The notes under the pieces were generated by a model, which saw only the letters and a list, made by a program, of their open reading frames with translations, made no database searches and was not told where the DNA came from. From Desulforamulus profundi (GTDB lineage: Bacteria; Bacillota_B; Desulfotomaculia; Desulfotomaculales; Desulfotomaculaceae), in NCBI RefSeq assembly GCF_002607855.1, contig NZ_AWQQ01000049.1, positions 1-64,000 on the forward strand: DNA of 64,000 nucleotides, written 5' to 3'. Shown here one piece after another: positions 1 to 6,832 of the stretch. Position numbers and translations under genes: made by a program. Each line of letters starts with the position of its first letter. The stretch's first letter is position 1.

Positions 1-4
1 CCAA

Positions 5-568
5 GTTTCAATTCCCAGAGGGAATTATTTTGTTTTTGGACATGTGGAAGATCCGGAGCCTTTCAGGGATGATTGTTATGGTTTCAATTCCCAGAGGGAA
101 TTATTTTGTTTTTGGACCCGCTTGGCACCACTGTGCCAGCCACGCCCGTGAATTGTTTCAATTCCCAGAGGGAATTATTTTGTTTTTGGACCTACGAATT
201 CAATACCGCCCTGTCATCCCCATCGTGGGAAGTTTCAATTCCCAGAGGGAATTATTTTGTTTTTGGACCAGACAGGCACTGGCCGCATTGGACGGTGATA
301 ACGCAGTTTCAATTCCCAGAGGGAATTATTTTGTTTTTGGACATCACGCACCCGCTCGTAGTTGGTCAGCAAGATTGGGACGTTTCAATTCCCAGAGGGA
401 ATTATTTTGTTTTTGGACATTATTTCCCTTGAGAGGCCGGGCGGGGTTTGGGTGCTGTTTCAATTCCCAGAGGGAATTATTTTGTTTTTGGACAAAAGTT
501 GCCATACAGCCCTCTACCAGATTAAGAAAAAGTTTCAATTCCCAGAGGGAATTATTTTGTTTTTGGAC
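5..568 (-). CRISPR. CRISPR array 1 (8 repeats visible, continues past the left edge)
   Basis: Eight copies of a 37-nt repeat start at 5, 81, 155, 232, 306, 382, 457 and 532. On the plus strand each begins GTTTCAATTCCC and ends TTTTTGGAC. The seven complete spacers are 37-40 nt. On the minus strand the repeat ends in ATTGAAAC, the usual crRNA 5' tag of type I/III systems, and contains a 7-bp stem (AATTCCC/GGGAATT) with a 3-nt loop, so transcription runs right to left from the leader at 569-765. The window opens inside a spacer, so the distal end of the array is not seen. All eight repeats end in GGAC, unlike most repeats of array 2. Confidence 0.98.
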
Positions 569-765
569 CCTATCCGCTGGAGCTCTTAAAATACATGGGC
601 TGACAACCTATTTTGCGAGAATCACCATAAATCTGGTTACTTTTTCCTATTTTACACTATATCTTTATACCCGTAAACCCCTTATCCCTTATATTTCAAG
701 GGTTTTTAAAAATCGAGCAACCCCCGGGTTTTTGACACACCGGCAGGTGCTCGATGTTTGAATAT
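569..765 (-). promoter_or_regulatory. CRISPR leader 1 with promoter
   Basis: This AT-rich stretch sits between the cas2 stop codon and the first repeat of array 1. On the minus strand a TTTACG box (672-677) and a TAAAAT box (649-654) are separated by 17 nt, giving a sigma-A type promoter about 80 nt upstream of the first repeat. The block 569-811 is repeated almost exactly at 4101-4343 beside array 2, with about six substitutions and no indels, which supports its role as the leader. Confidence 0.8.
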
Positions 766-1050
766 TCATACAATATATACTCCATCTCCAAAGGGGTCGC
801 TGCATTTGCCTATTCTTATTATATCATCTCTGCACCTGGCACACTGCTTGTAAAAAATGACGCTGTCTTCGTCTTTTTGCAGGAGACGAGATAATTTATG
901 CCGCAGCATAACATAATCTTCCTCGCTCAGACGTGCTTCAAAAACACTGTACTGAACTGGTACCGCATAGTCGCATAATACCTTGTGTATTTTATTTCGT
1001 CTCTTGTCATCTGTTATATCATAGCTAATAATGTAATGCGTCATCATCAC
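766..1050 (-). CDS. cas2: CRISPR-associated endoribonuclease Cas2
   Basis: This roughly 92-94 aa protein has the Cas2 ferredoxin-like fold signature. The first strand YIISYDITDDKRRNKIHK carries the conserved Asp, and the sequence continues through QYSVFEARLSEEDY to the terminal DPFGDGVYIV. Cas2 forms the Cas1-Cas2 integrase that inserts spacers at the leader end of arrays. Its start (ATG at 1047 or 1044, or GTG at 1050) overlaps the end of cas1, so the two are translationally coupled. The stop codon directly abuts leader 1, and a second copy of its last 14 codons lies in leader 2. Confidence 0.95.
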   Translation of the reverse strand: MMMTHYIISYDITDDKRRNKIHKVLCDYAVPVQYSVFEARLSEEDYVMLRHKLSRLLQKDEDSVIFYKQCARCRDDIIRIGKCSDPFGDGVYIV

Positions 1051-2054
1051 TACCGGATTAAAAATGGTTTATAATCAGTAATTTCCTTAGTCAAGACCTT
1101 GGCTAAAAATCGTGCCTGCAGCTCAATGTTGCGCAGGTAGGGTATTCGGTAACCAAAAATCGGATGGGTAATGACTTCCTTCCTGCGTTCTTCATAACAC
1201 CGGTATATTTTTTTACGTCCGTTTTCATTAAGAAAACATCCCCCCATCATATAGTCAAAATCCCCCTCGGTAATGATACCCTTGTTTAAGACCATTAGCA
1301 CAACTGAATCAGCTATTACCGGTCGGAACTCTTCCATTATATCCAGGGCTAGGGCTGGTCTGCCGAAATCTGACCGGTGAAAAAACCCTACAAAAGGATC
1401 AAATCCCACTACCTGAACTGATGCGACTACGTCTTTCAACAGTAATGAATAGCAAAAACTTAATAAGGCATTCACCGGGTCTTCCGGTGGACGCCTGCTG
1501 CGCTTGTTAAAATCAAAGGGGACTTTATCTTTGATTAGCAGTCCAAATACCCTAAAATATTCATGAGAACCAGCACCCTCCAATCCCATTAACTCATTCA
1601 GATTTCCGGCCTTCTCCAGCTTTTTTACAATATTTTTCATTTTTGATGACGCCTTCTCAAGCGCAGGGTCATTCAGAGACCGATTATATCTTAATAGAAG
1701 GGTACGCATGTTGGAAAGCTTACCACGAACAAATTCTCTGGCATAGATCATACGCTCACTGTTATGCTGATACGTGCTGTGTTGAGCTATACGCAGGACA
1801 GAATTTTTGGAAAGAGTTGGCTGCAGGCATCCATAGTATTTTCCCTTCGTTGAAATAAAATGAACCTCAACACCTCTTTCCAGAAAAAGCTTTGTTAATT
1901 GAGAAGAAACATTAACTGTTCCTACCAGAACAACCTGATCCAAGTTGCACAGAGGCATATCTGTTAACTTAACTTCATCTTTAATTACCAGTACCCGTTC
2001 CCCTTTTTTATGCAGTGATGCGCCCTGTTGATCCACATACAATACTCTTCCCAA
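1050..2054 (-). CDS. cas1: CRISPR-associated integrase Cas1
   Basis: A 334-aa Cas1, full length for the family. The metal-binding catalytic residues are visible as Glu159 (GLEGAGSHEYF), His225 (VGFFHRSDFGRP) and Glu240 (LDIMEEFRP). RRPPEDPVNALLSF is the typical alpha-helical domain signature. It integrates protospacers with Cas2. The start chosen is TTG at 2054 (followed by GRVLYVDQQGA), which lies 70 nt inside the end of cas4. The frame stays open further upstream, so the true start or a Cas4-Cas1 read-through product is uncertain. The gene order cas4-cas1-cas2 is typical of type I and some type III/V adaptation modules. The subtype cannot be called without the effector genes. Confidence 0.95.
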   Translation of the reverse strand: MGRVLYVDQQGASLHKKGERVLVIKDEVKLTDMPLCNLDQVVLVGTVNVSSQLTKLFLERGVEVHFISTKGKYYGCLQPTLSKNSVLRIAQHSTYQHNSERMIYAREFVRGKLSNMRTLLLRYNRSLNDPALEKASSKMKNIVKKLEKAGNLNELMGLEGAGSHEYFRVFGLLIKDKVPFDFNKRSRRPPEDPVNALLSFCYSLLLKDVVASVQVVGFDPFVGFFHRSDFGRPALALDIMEEFRPVIADSVVLMVLNKGIITEGDFDYMMGGCFLNENGRKKIYRCYEERRKEVITHPIFGYRIPYLRNIELQARFLAKVLTKEITDYKPFLIR

Positions 2055-2694
2055 ATTGATTCCCGGCAGCGTCGAGTTACTATCTTTTTTGGGCCTGAAA
2101 GTTGTTTTACCTCAAAAGGAAGGCATCGGTTTATAAGGGCACATCCTTCACAACGGTTATCAGCCATTGGCGGAGGTATCTCCCCTGAGGTCATAATTTC
2201 TCTGGCTTTGTTAACTGCATTTTCCACCATCCGACGGATGGCTTCATCAATCAATACTTCCCGCCTTGCATTGGACTGGGAATAGTAAATATACCCTTGG
2301 TGATATCATGTCCCAGTTTTTCTTCCAGAGCCATAGCTTGGGCACATACCTGTATATCATCATTCAGGCTTTCCTTCAGGATACCTTTTTTGTATTCGAC
2401 CGGATAGATTTCATTCCCCTGCTCCAGGACGTCAATAACACCTATAATGCCTAGCTTTTCCGATGCAACACAAATGCAACGTTCCTGGCGGTATCCTTCC
2501 CTCACGATACTCTGCCTTTCATTTCGCCGCTCCTCCTGCAGCTTACCCTCCAGCAGATGGTGATTTGAGTCTTCTGCCGCTTCAACTACCCTGTAATAAA
2601 AATTTCGGGGGCAATAAAGAATTTCCGAAACCGCAGATACAGGAAGATACTGCTGCTCCCTGGTTAATTTCTGTCCTTGCATGGTCTCACACAC
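1985..2694 (-). CDS. cas4: CRISPR-associated exonuclease Cas4 (1-nt frameshift near 2294-2296)
   Basis: Cas4 trims prespacers and helps select the PAM. The N-terminal part shows the first Fe-S cysteine (EILYCPRNFYY) and the nuclease core GVIDVL and PVEYKKG. The C-terminal part shows the remaining cysteines in RCEGCALINRC. The two parts lie in different frames. Adding one base to the CCC run at 2294-2296 (plus strand) yields GYIYYSQSNARREVLIDEA, a standard Cas4 junction, and a protein of about 236 aa. The C-terminal tail overlaps cas1 by 70 nt and reads an atypical sequence after SGPKK, so the end may also be disturbed. It is either a sequencing error or an inactive Cas4. Confidence 0.85.
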
Positions 2695-2771
2695 CTTATG
2701 ATGCAGTGTAGCGGTATATTTGAATATTAAATAATTACAACATTAAATATGATAATGCTCAAGATAAATTA

Positions 2772-4100
2772 GTTTCAATTCCCAGAGGGAATTATTTTGT
2801 TTTTGGACAAAACAGGGGGCAACGTGCTAATTCTAGCGCCGTTGGCGTTTCAATTCCCAGAGGGAATTATTTTGTTTTTGGACGCCAGTATAAATACATT
2901 AACGCTGATGTAGTCTATGAAGGGTTTCAATTCCCAGAGGGAATTATTTTGTTTTTGGACGGGAGAAGGAGGAAATATGAAATGGGCCAAAAGAGATGTT
3001 TCAATTCCCAGAGGGAATTATTTTGTTTTTGGACATCCCGGACCCGTCCAGCGAGAAAACCGTTCGGCGTTGGTGTTTCAATTCCCAGAGGGAATTATTT
3101 TGTTTTTGGACATTGGTGCCCGAATCAGAAGAAAATTAGGAAAGGAGGTGGCCATGTTTCAATTCCCAGAGGGAATTATTTTGTTTTTAGACGTAAAAGC
3201 AGTTCCACCACCAGAACGACAACTAACTGAGTTTCAATTCCCAGAGGGAATTATTTTGTTTTTAGACAGACCACAAGTACGACAACCCCGTCCCGGTCAT
3301 CTGGGGTTTCAATTCCCAGAGGGAATTATTTTGTTTTTAGACTGGGCGAATCAAGGTGGATACTTGTGTGTCCACATGGGTAGTTTCAATTCCCAGAGGG
3401 AATTATTTTGTTTTTAGACTGTGGCTGAGCAGTAAAGCCAAAAACAGGGTGGCAGCCATGTTTCAATTCCCAGAGGGAATTATTTTGTTTTTAGACAAAG
3501 AAGTATCGACTTAGAACTAGAACACCTGCTGGTGATGTTTCAATTCCCAGAGGGAATTATTTTGTTTTTAGACTGATTGACCAGATACTAATGGCCGGCG
3601 GAGGGGCAATGTTTCAATTCCCAGAGGGAATTATTTTGTTTTTAGACCGAACCACAGGTACACATCAGCCGGAGACATTTCCGGGTTTCAATTCCCAGAG
3701 GGAATTATTTTGTTTTTAGACACGCCGATCAGGTTCTCGCAGATGACAACGACGAGCTGGTCGAGTTTCAATTCCCAGAGGGAATTATTTTGTTTTTAGA
3801 CGAGATTGGCGGCTCATCTGCCAAACAGCTGCGGGCGCGTTTCAATTCCCAGAGGGAATTATTTTGTTTTTAGACTCATCCAGGGCCATAGATGAAGGAT
3901 ATGTTTCCGTGGCGTTTCAATTCCCAGAGGGAATTATTTTGTTTTTAGACGGACTGATTACCGCCGACACTGAGTTTGACCTGATGGAGTTTCAATTCCC
4001 AGAGGGAATTATTTTGTTTTTAGACGGCCGGGCTGGAGCTGGTGCGGCCGCTGTCGGCTACTTGTTTCAATTCCCAGAGGGAATTATTTTGTTTTTAGAC
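2772..4100 (-). CRISPR. CRISPR array 2 (18 repeats, 17 spacers)
   Basis: Repeats of 37 nt start at 2772, 2847, 2924, 2998, 3075, 3156, 3231, 3306, 3383, 3460, 3537, 3611, 3685, 3765, 3839, 3914, 3989 and 4064. They are the array 1 repeat. The five leader-distal copies (2772-3111) end in TTTTTGGAC, and the thirteen leader-proximal copies (3156-4100) end in TTTTTAGAC. Spacers are mostly 37-40 nt, with one of 44 nt (3112-3155) and one of 43 nt (3722-3764). Transcription is on the minus strand from the leader at 4101-4300, toward cas4-cas1-cas2. The cas genes therefore lie directly downstream of this array. Confidence 0.98.
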
Positions 4101-4297
4101 CCTATCCGCTGGAGTTCTTAAAATACATGGGCTGACAACCTATTTTGCGAGAATCACCATAAATCTGGTTACTTTTTCCTATTTTACACTATCTCTTTAT
4201 ACCCGTAAACCCCTTACCCCTTATATTTCAAGGGTTTTTAAAAATCGAGCAACCCCCGGGTTTTTGACACACCGGCAGGTGTTCGATGTTTGAATAT
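4101..4297 (-). promoter_or_regulatory. CRISPR leader 2 (duplicate of leader 1)
   Basis: This block is near identical to 569-765 at a constant offset of 3532 nt. The promoter boxes are conserved (TTTACG and TAAAAT with a 17-nt gap, about 4181-4209, minus strand). One of the few substitutions falls in the promoter spacer (tatatc becomes tatctc). It drives array 2. Confidence 0.8.
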
Positions 4298-4343
4298 TCA
4301 TGCAACATATACTCCATCTCCAAAGGGGTCGCTGCATTTGCCT
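4298..4343 (-). pseudogene. cas2: 3' fragment of cas2 carried with the duplicated leader
   Basis: The minus strand reads KCSDPFGDGVYVA followed by a stop, matching the last codons of the intact cas2 (766-811) apart from the final residues. Homology to the cas locus stops abruptly at 4343/811. It shows that leader 2 was copied from the cas2-leader 1 junction, or that both descend from one arrangement. Confidence 0.85.
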
Positions 4344-4670
4344 GTAGCGAATCACGCTACTAGGGTTATGTATAAGCAGAATTATCTGTCAGTTTACCAT
4401 TGTATAACAGGGGCCGGTCAACTTTTACTCTATCACAAGTGGTCAACTTAGCACAAGTTACTTGAGAGACATGTAGGTTTCCGGCCAGTTACCCACTTGG
4501 GGGACTGGCTTTTTTATCGGGACTGACGGACTGACTAAGCCTATTTATTGATATAGTTTAAGTAGTTGCCATATACAGATATTAGTGCAATAGAATGCCA
4601 CCTTATTGCCAAACACTACGGTAATTTGCTGCTTTTTACATTGTATTGAATAAAGTAAAAATTTCGAGCA
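4344..4670. other. Non-coding gap between leader 2 and the toxin-antitoxin operon
   Basis: No convincing gene is seen in these 327 nt. Near 4413-4455 the repeated phrase GGTCAACTT recurs (ccggtcaacttttac, then gtggtcaacttagc), which looks like the end of a degraded insertion element, but no transposase can be read. A plus-strand intrinsic terminator is listed separately at 4483-4516. Confidence 0.4.
4483..4516 (+). terminator. Intrinsic terminator
   Basis: The stem GCCAGT / ACTGGC encloses a G- and C-rich loop and is followed by TTTTTT on the plus strand. No intact plus-strand gene precedes it, so it may be the tail of an element that has been lost. Confidence 0.5.
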
Positions 4671-4702
4671 TAAAAAAGCACCTCCGAAGAAGTGCTTTTT
4701 TC
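4671..4702 (-). terminator. Terminator of the toxin-antitoxin operon
   Basis: The hairpin AAAAAGCACCTCCG / AAGAAGTGCTTTTTT lies just past the toxin stop codon and has a T-run in both directions. Confidence 0.8.
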
Positions 4703-4711
4703 ATGTTTTGC

Positions 4712-5020
4712 TTATATCAATTTGGCATAGTCTTGAGCTCCGTAAAAGAAACGCAGAATGTTTACTTTTTTATCGTTTTCATCCACTTTGTAGATGATGA
4801 TATAATTTTTTACGACAACCTTGCGATAACCCTCTTTTTCCAATCGGCTGTCCTGACACTTGGAATACATCAGCGGATTCCTTTTCAAATAGCCGTAACA
4901 CTTGTCGACCTCATCAAGAAAATCTGATGCGGCTGTCAGATTTGCCAATTGAACGGCAATGTATGAAACGATATTGTCCAAATCCTGATGAGCAAGTTCT
5001 GTGACAATCAATTTATACAT
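4712..5020 (-). CDS. ParE/RelE-family toxin
   Basis: A 102-aa toxin of the ParE/RelE/YoeB superfamily. Family signatures are the N-terminal YKLIVTELAHQDLDNIVSYI, the central YLKRNPLMYSKCQDSRLEKEGYRKVVVKNYIIIYKVDE and the C-terminal ILRFFYGAQDYAKLI. Relatives either cleave ribosome-bound mRNA (RelE) or poison gyrase (ParE); which of the two applies cannot be told from the sequence. It overlaps the antitoxin end by 8 nt, as usual in such operons. Confidence 0.9.
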   Translation of the reverse strand: MYKLIVTELAHQDLDNIVSYIAVQLANLTAASDFLDEVDKCYGYLKRNPLMYSKCQDSRLEKEGYRKVVVKNYIIIYKVDENDKKVNILRFFYGAQDYAKLI

Positions 5021-5273
5021 TGTATTTTTCTCTTATACTCTTCAGAGAAGCATCTCCGTCAAGTATTTTTCCTTCCGCCAATTGTTCCTCGGCAGCGTTC
5101 AGTTTGCGGTAGACATCTGACATGAACATCTTTTCCTCGTACATTTTCATGCTCATGATAACCATATCGCCATATCCGTTTTTAGTTATGAAAATAGGCT
5201 CATCGGAAGCGTGACACATTTGTGAAATCTCACTTGTTTTTTTTAAATCACGAATTGGAATTATCTTAGGCAC
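5013..5273 (-). CDS. Phd/YefM-family antitoxin
   Basis: An 86-aa antitoxin beginning PKIIPIRDLKKTSEISQMC, the typical Phd/YefM DNA-binding N-terminus, with EPIFITKNGYGDMVIMS as the central part. It binds the toxin encoded by the overlapping downstream gene and should repress its own promoter. GTG at 5273 is preferred over GTG at 5282, because the AAGGAG site overlaps the latter and sits 8 nt from the former. Confidence 0.9.
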   Translation of the reverse strand: MPKIIPIRDLKKTSEISQMCHASDEPIFITKNGYGDMVIMSMKMYEEKMFMSDVYRKLNAAEEQLAEGKILDGDASLKSIREKYNV

Positions 5274-5298
5274 AATACTCACTCCTTTTTGTGGCTTT

Positions 5299-5327
5299 AT
5301 TGTACCATAATTATATCCTTAATTCAA
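5299..5327 (-). promoter_or_regulatory. Promoter of the toxin-antitoxin operon
   Basis: On the minus strand TTGAAT (5322-5327) and TACAAT (5299-5304) are separated by 17 nt, with a ribosome site and start codon just downstream. It overlaps the 3' end of the upstream VWA gene. Confidence 0.7.
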
Positions 5328-6271
5328 ATATATTATTTGTTTGGCTTTTACGCTCAGGTCGGCCTTTAGGTTAACCAGGGCCAGGTTTTCCCGAACGTCT
5401 GCATAATCCAGCTCTACACTAAAGAGCTTATGGGTCCCTTCAGCCAGCGGCAATATCACCAGTTCCAGCAGCAGAATTTTTGTTTCCCCACTATATATAT
5501 CAGGCAGGCTCACGGTAAGCCCTTCACCGGTGGTAAAGGGATAGCCAAGTACCCCGGTTATTGATACATCCTGACCCGGTTTCACTTTCACTGACAGGTT
5601 TTGGGCTACAATACTGAGTAAACCGGTCAGCTTTTGATCAAAGATACCAGGGATTTGGTCCGGTGTTTCTATATAATAAAAGTTACCTCCGCCGGCCTCG
5701 GCCATTGCCTGCAGCAAATCTTCTTCAAAGTCATCACCCAATCCAAAGGTAGAGAGATTAACCTCACCGGCTGCCATTTGCCGCGCCTTCTCCACCAGGC
5801 ACCGTGGTCCGTCACTCCCACATTGGCCATACCATCCGTCAACAGCAGCACCCTATTAATTTGGTTTTCCTTGTGAGCCAGCTTAACTTCCCTTAAACCC
5901 AGCAGCATGCCTCCGCTTAAATTGGTGCTGCCACCGGGATAGATACTTTCCACCGCCATTTTAAGAGCATCTTTGTTCTCCACCTTGTGGGATGGGGCCA
6001 CCATCGTAACCATGTCATCAAAGGCCACCACCGAACAATAATCCTGAGGTCTAAGATGGCCAACTGCAAAGGTAACTGCCTTTTTGGTGTAGTCCAGCTT
6101 TTCTCCGGACATACTGCCGCTACGATCAATGACAAAGGAAAAATTCTGCACAGGTCTTTCTTTAACTATTTGCTCCGGTGCAGCAAGTTTAACCATGAGA
6201 TAGGCCACCTGCTTATTGCCGTGTAGCAGAAAAGTTTTATCTAACGCCAGATCAACTTTAATTTGTTCCAT
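5319..6271 (-). CDS. von Willebrand factor A domain protein (1-nt frameshift near 5800)
   Basis: The restored product is about 317 aa. A short beta-rich N-terminus precedes a VWA domain with a complete MIDAS: DRSGSMS at about residues 49-55, GGSTNLSGG and LLLTDGMANVG. The C-terminal half is beta-rich. VWA domains bind ligands through a metal and often act in complexes with AAA ATPases or kinases; no such partner is adjacent. The frame changes near 5798-5802 in a GCCTGG context, where one extra C restores TDHGALVEKARQMAAGEV. The start at 6271 follows AAGGAGGT. It overlaps the zinc-ribbon gene by 14 nt, so the pair is co-translated. Confidence 0.85.
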
Positions 6272-6425
6272 TAGGGTTGACCTCCTTATCTCTCTTTTTC
6301 TCCCTAAGCGGCTGGCATGGCTCTTTACTAATATCACTGCCACAGTAGGGGCAAATCCACTGTCTTTCCGAAGCTGCACTGTAGGATTTGTTGTTACCAC
6401 ACACGGGACAAATTTTCAGATACAT
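6258..6425 (-). CDS. Small zinc-ribbon protein (55 aa)
   Basis: This 55-aa ORF begins MYLKICPVCGNN, has a second knuckle WICPYCGSD, and ends in a basic tail (REKKRDKEV). The two CPxCG pairs would bind one zinc. Its stop codon overlaps the start of the VWA gene, and the gap to the next upstream gene is only about 140 nt with a terminator in it. Similar zinc ribbons are often found fused or adjacent to VWA or FHA modules, so a regulatory or scaffold role is inferred. Confidence 0.75.
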   Translation of the reverse strand: MYLKICPVCGNNKSYSAASERQWICPYCGSDISKEPCQPLREKKRDKEVNPNGTN

Positions 6426-6543
6426 AGGCAACTCCGTTTAATTGATAACCACCGGGATTTTCTGCAACACAAGGCTGCATTTATACCAATTCTTTTGCTT
6501 AAATGGTAACAGTCCGGCACGACCACAGCATGTCAGTGGCATA

Positions 6544-6570
6544 AAAAACACCTGAAAAAATTCAGGCGTT
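6544..6570 (-). terminator. Terminator after the McrC remnant
   Basis: On the minus strand AACGCCTGAA / TTCAGGTGTT is followed by a T-run. It overlaps the end of the McrC-like fragment. Confidence 0.75.
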
Positions 6571-6810
6571 ACTTCCATTGTCTTTTAAGAAAGAAGTATT
6601 TAAGTTTTCAATCAGTCTATTCCCCGCAACCTCAAGATCACCTTCCAAAGGAAATACCAGCGTTCTAACGGTAATATCTCCAATGGTTTCTTTAAAAGTC
6701 CTAATATTAGAAGAGGGATAAATAAGCACCGCCTCCCGACACTCTTTTGCCACCGCATAGGTCACTACCTGGTTAGTATCCGCTTGGGACGGGCACCAGC
6801 GGGGCTGTCA
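6562..6810 (-). pseudogene. McrC-like restriction subunit, 3' fragment
   Basis: The readable part (about 80 aa) runs PSQADTNQVVTYAVAKECREA, then VLIYPSSN and a final helix. This is the C-terminal nuclease-domain end of McrC-type proteins, in which the QADxxQ motif follows the PD-(D/E)xK core. About 300 N-terminal residues are missing and there is no McrB in the window. It starts directly after the helicase stop codon, so it is a remnant left by a deletion. Confidence 0.7.
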
Positions 6811-6832
6811 AAACAATTGACCATCAAAAAAC

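Noticed and set aside
30..761. Long open frames through array 1 on both strands (and at 2917-3417, 3864-4121 through array 2)
   Set aside because: They are translations of the 37-nt repeat (recurring FNSQRELFCFW or FQFPEGIILFL) and have no ribosome site.
5..4100. Type V (Cas12) CRISPR system
   Set aside because: The repeat end ATTGAAAC and the hairpin position fit type I/III, and no large single effector is visible.
4344..4482. Insertion sequence between leader 2 and the toxin-antitoxin genes
   Set aside because: Repeated GGTCAACTT phrases hint at an IS end but no transposase or paired terminal repeat can be read.
4646..4927. 93-aa plus-strand open frame opposite the toxin gene
   Set aside because: It is antisense to a clear ParE/RelE toxin with its antitoxin partner and lacks a ribosome site.
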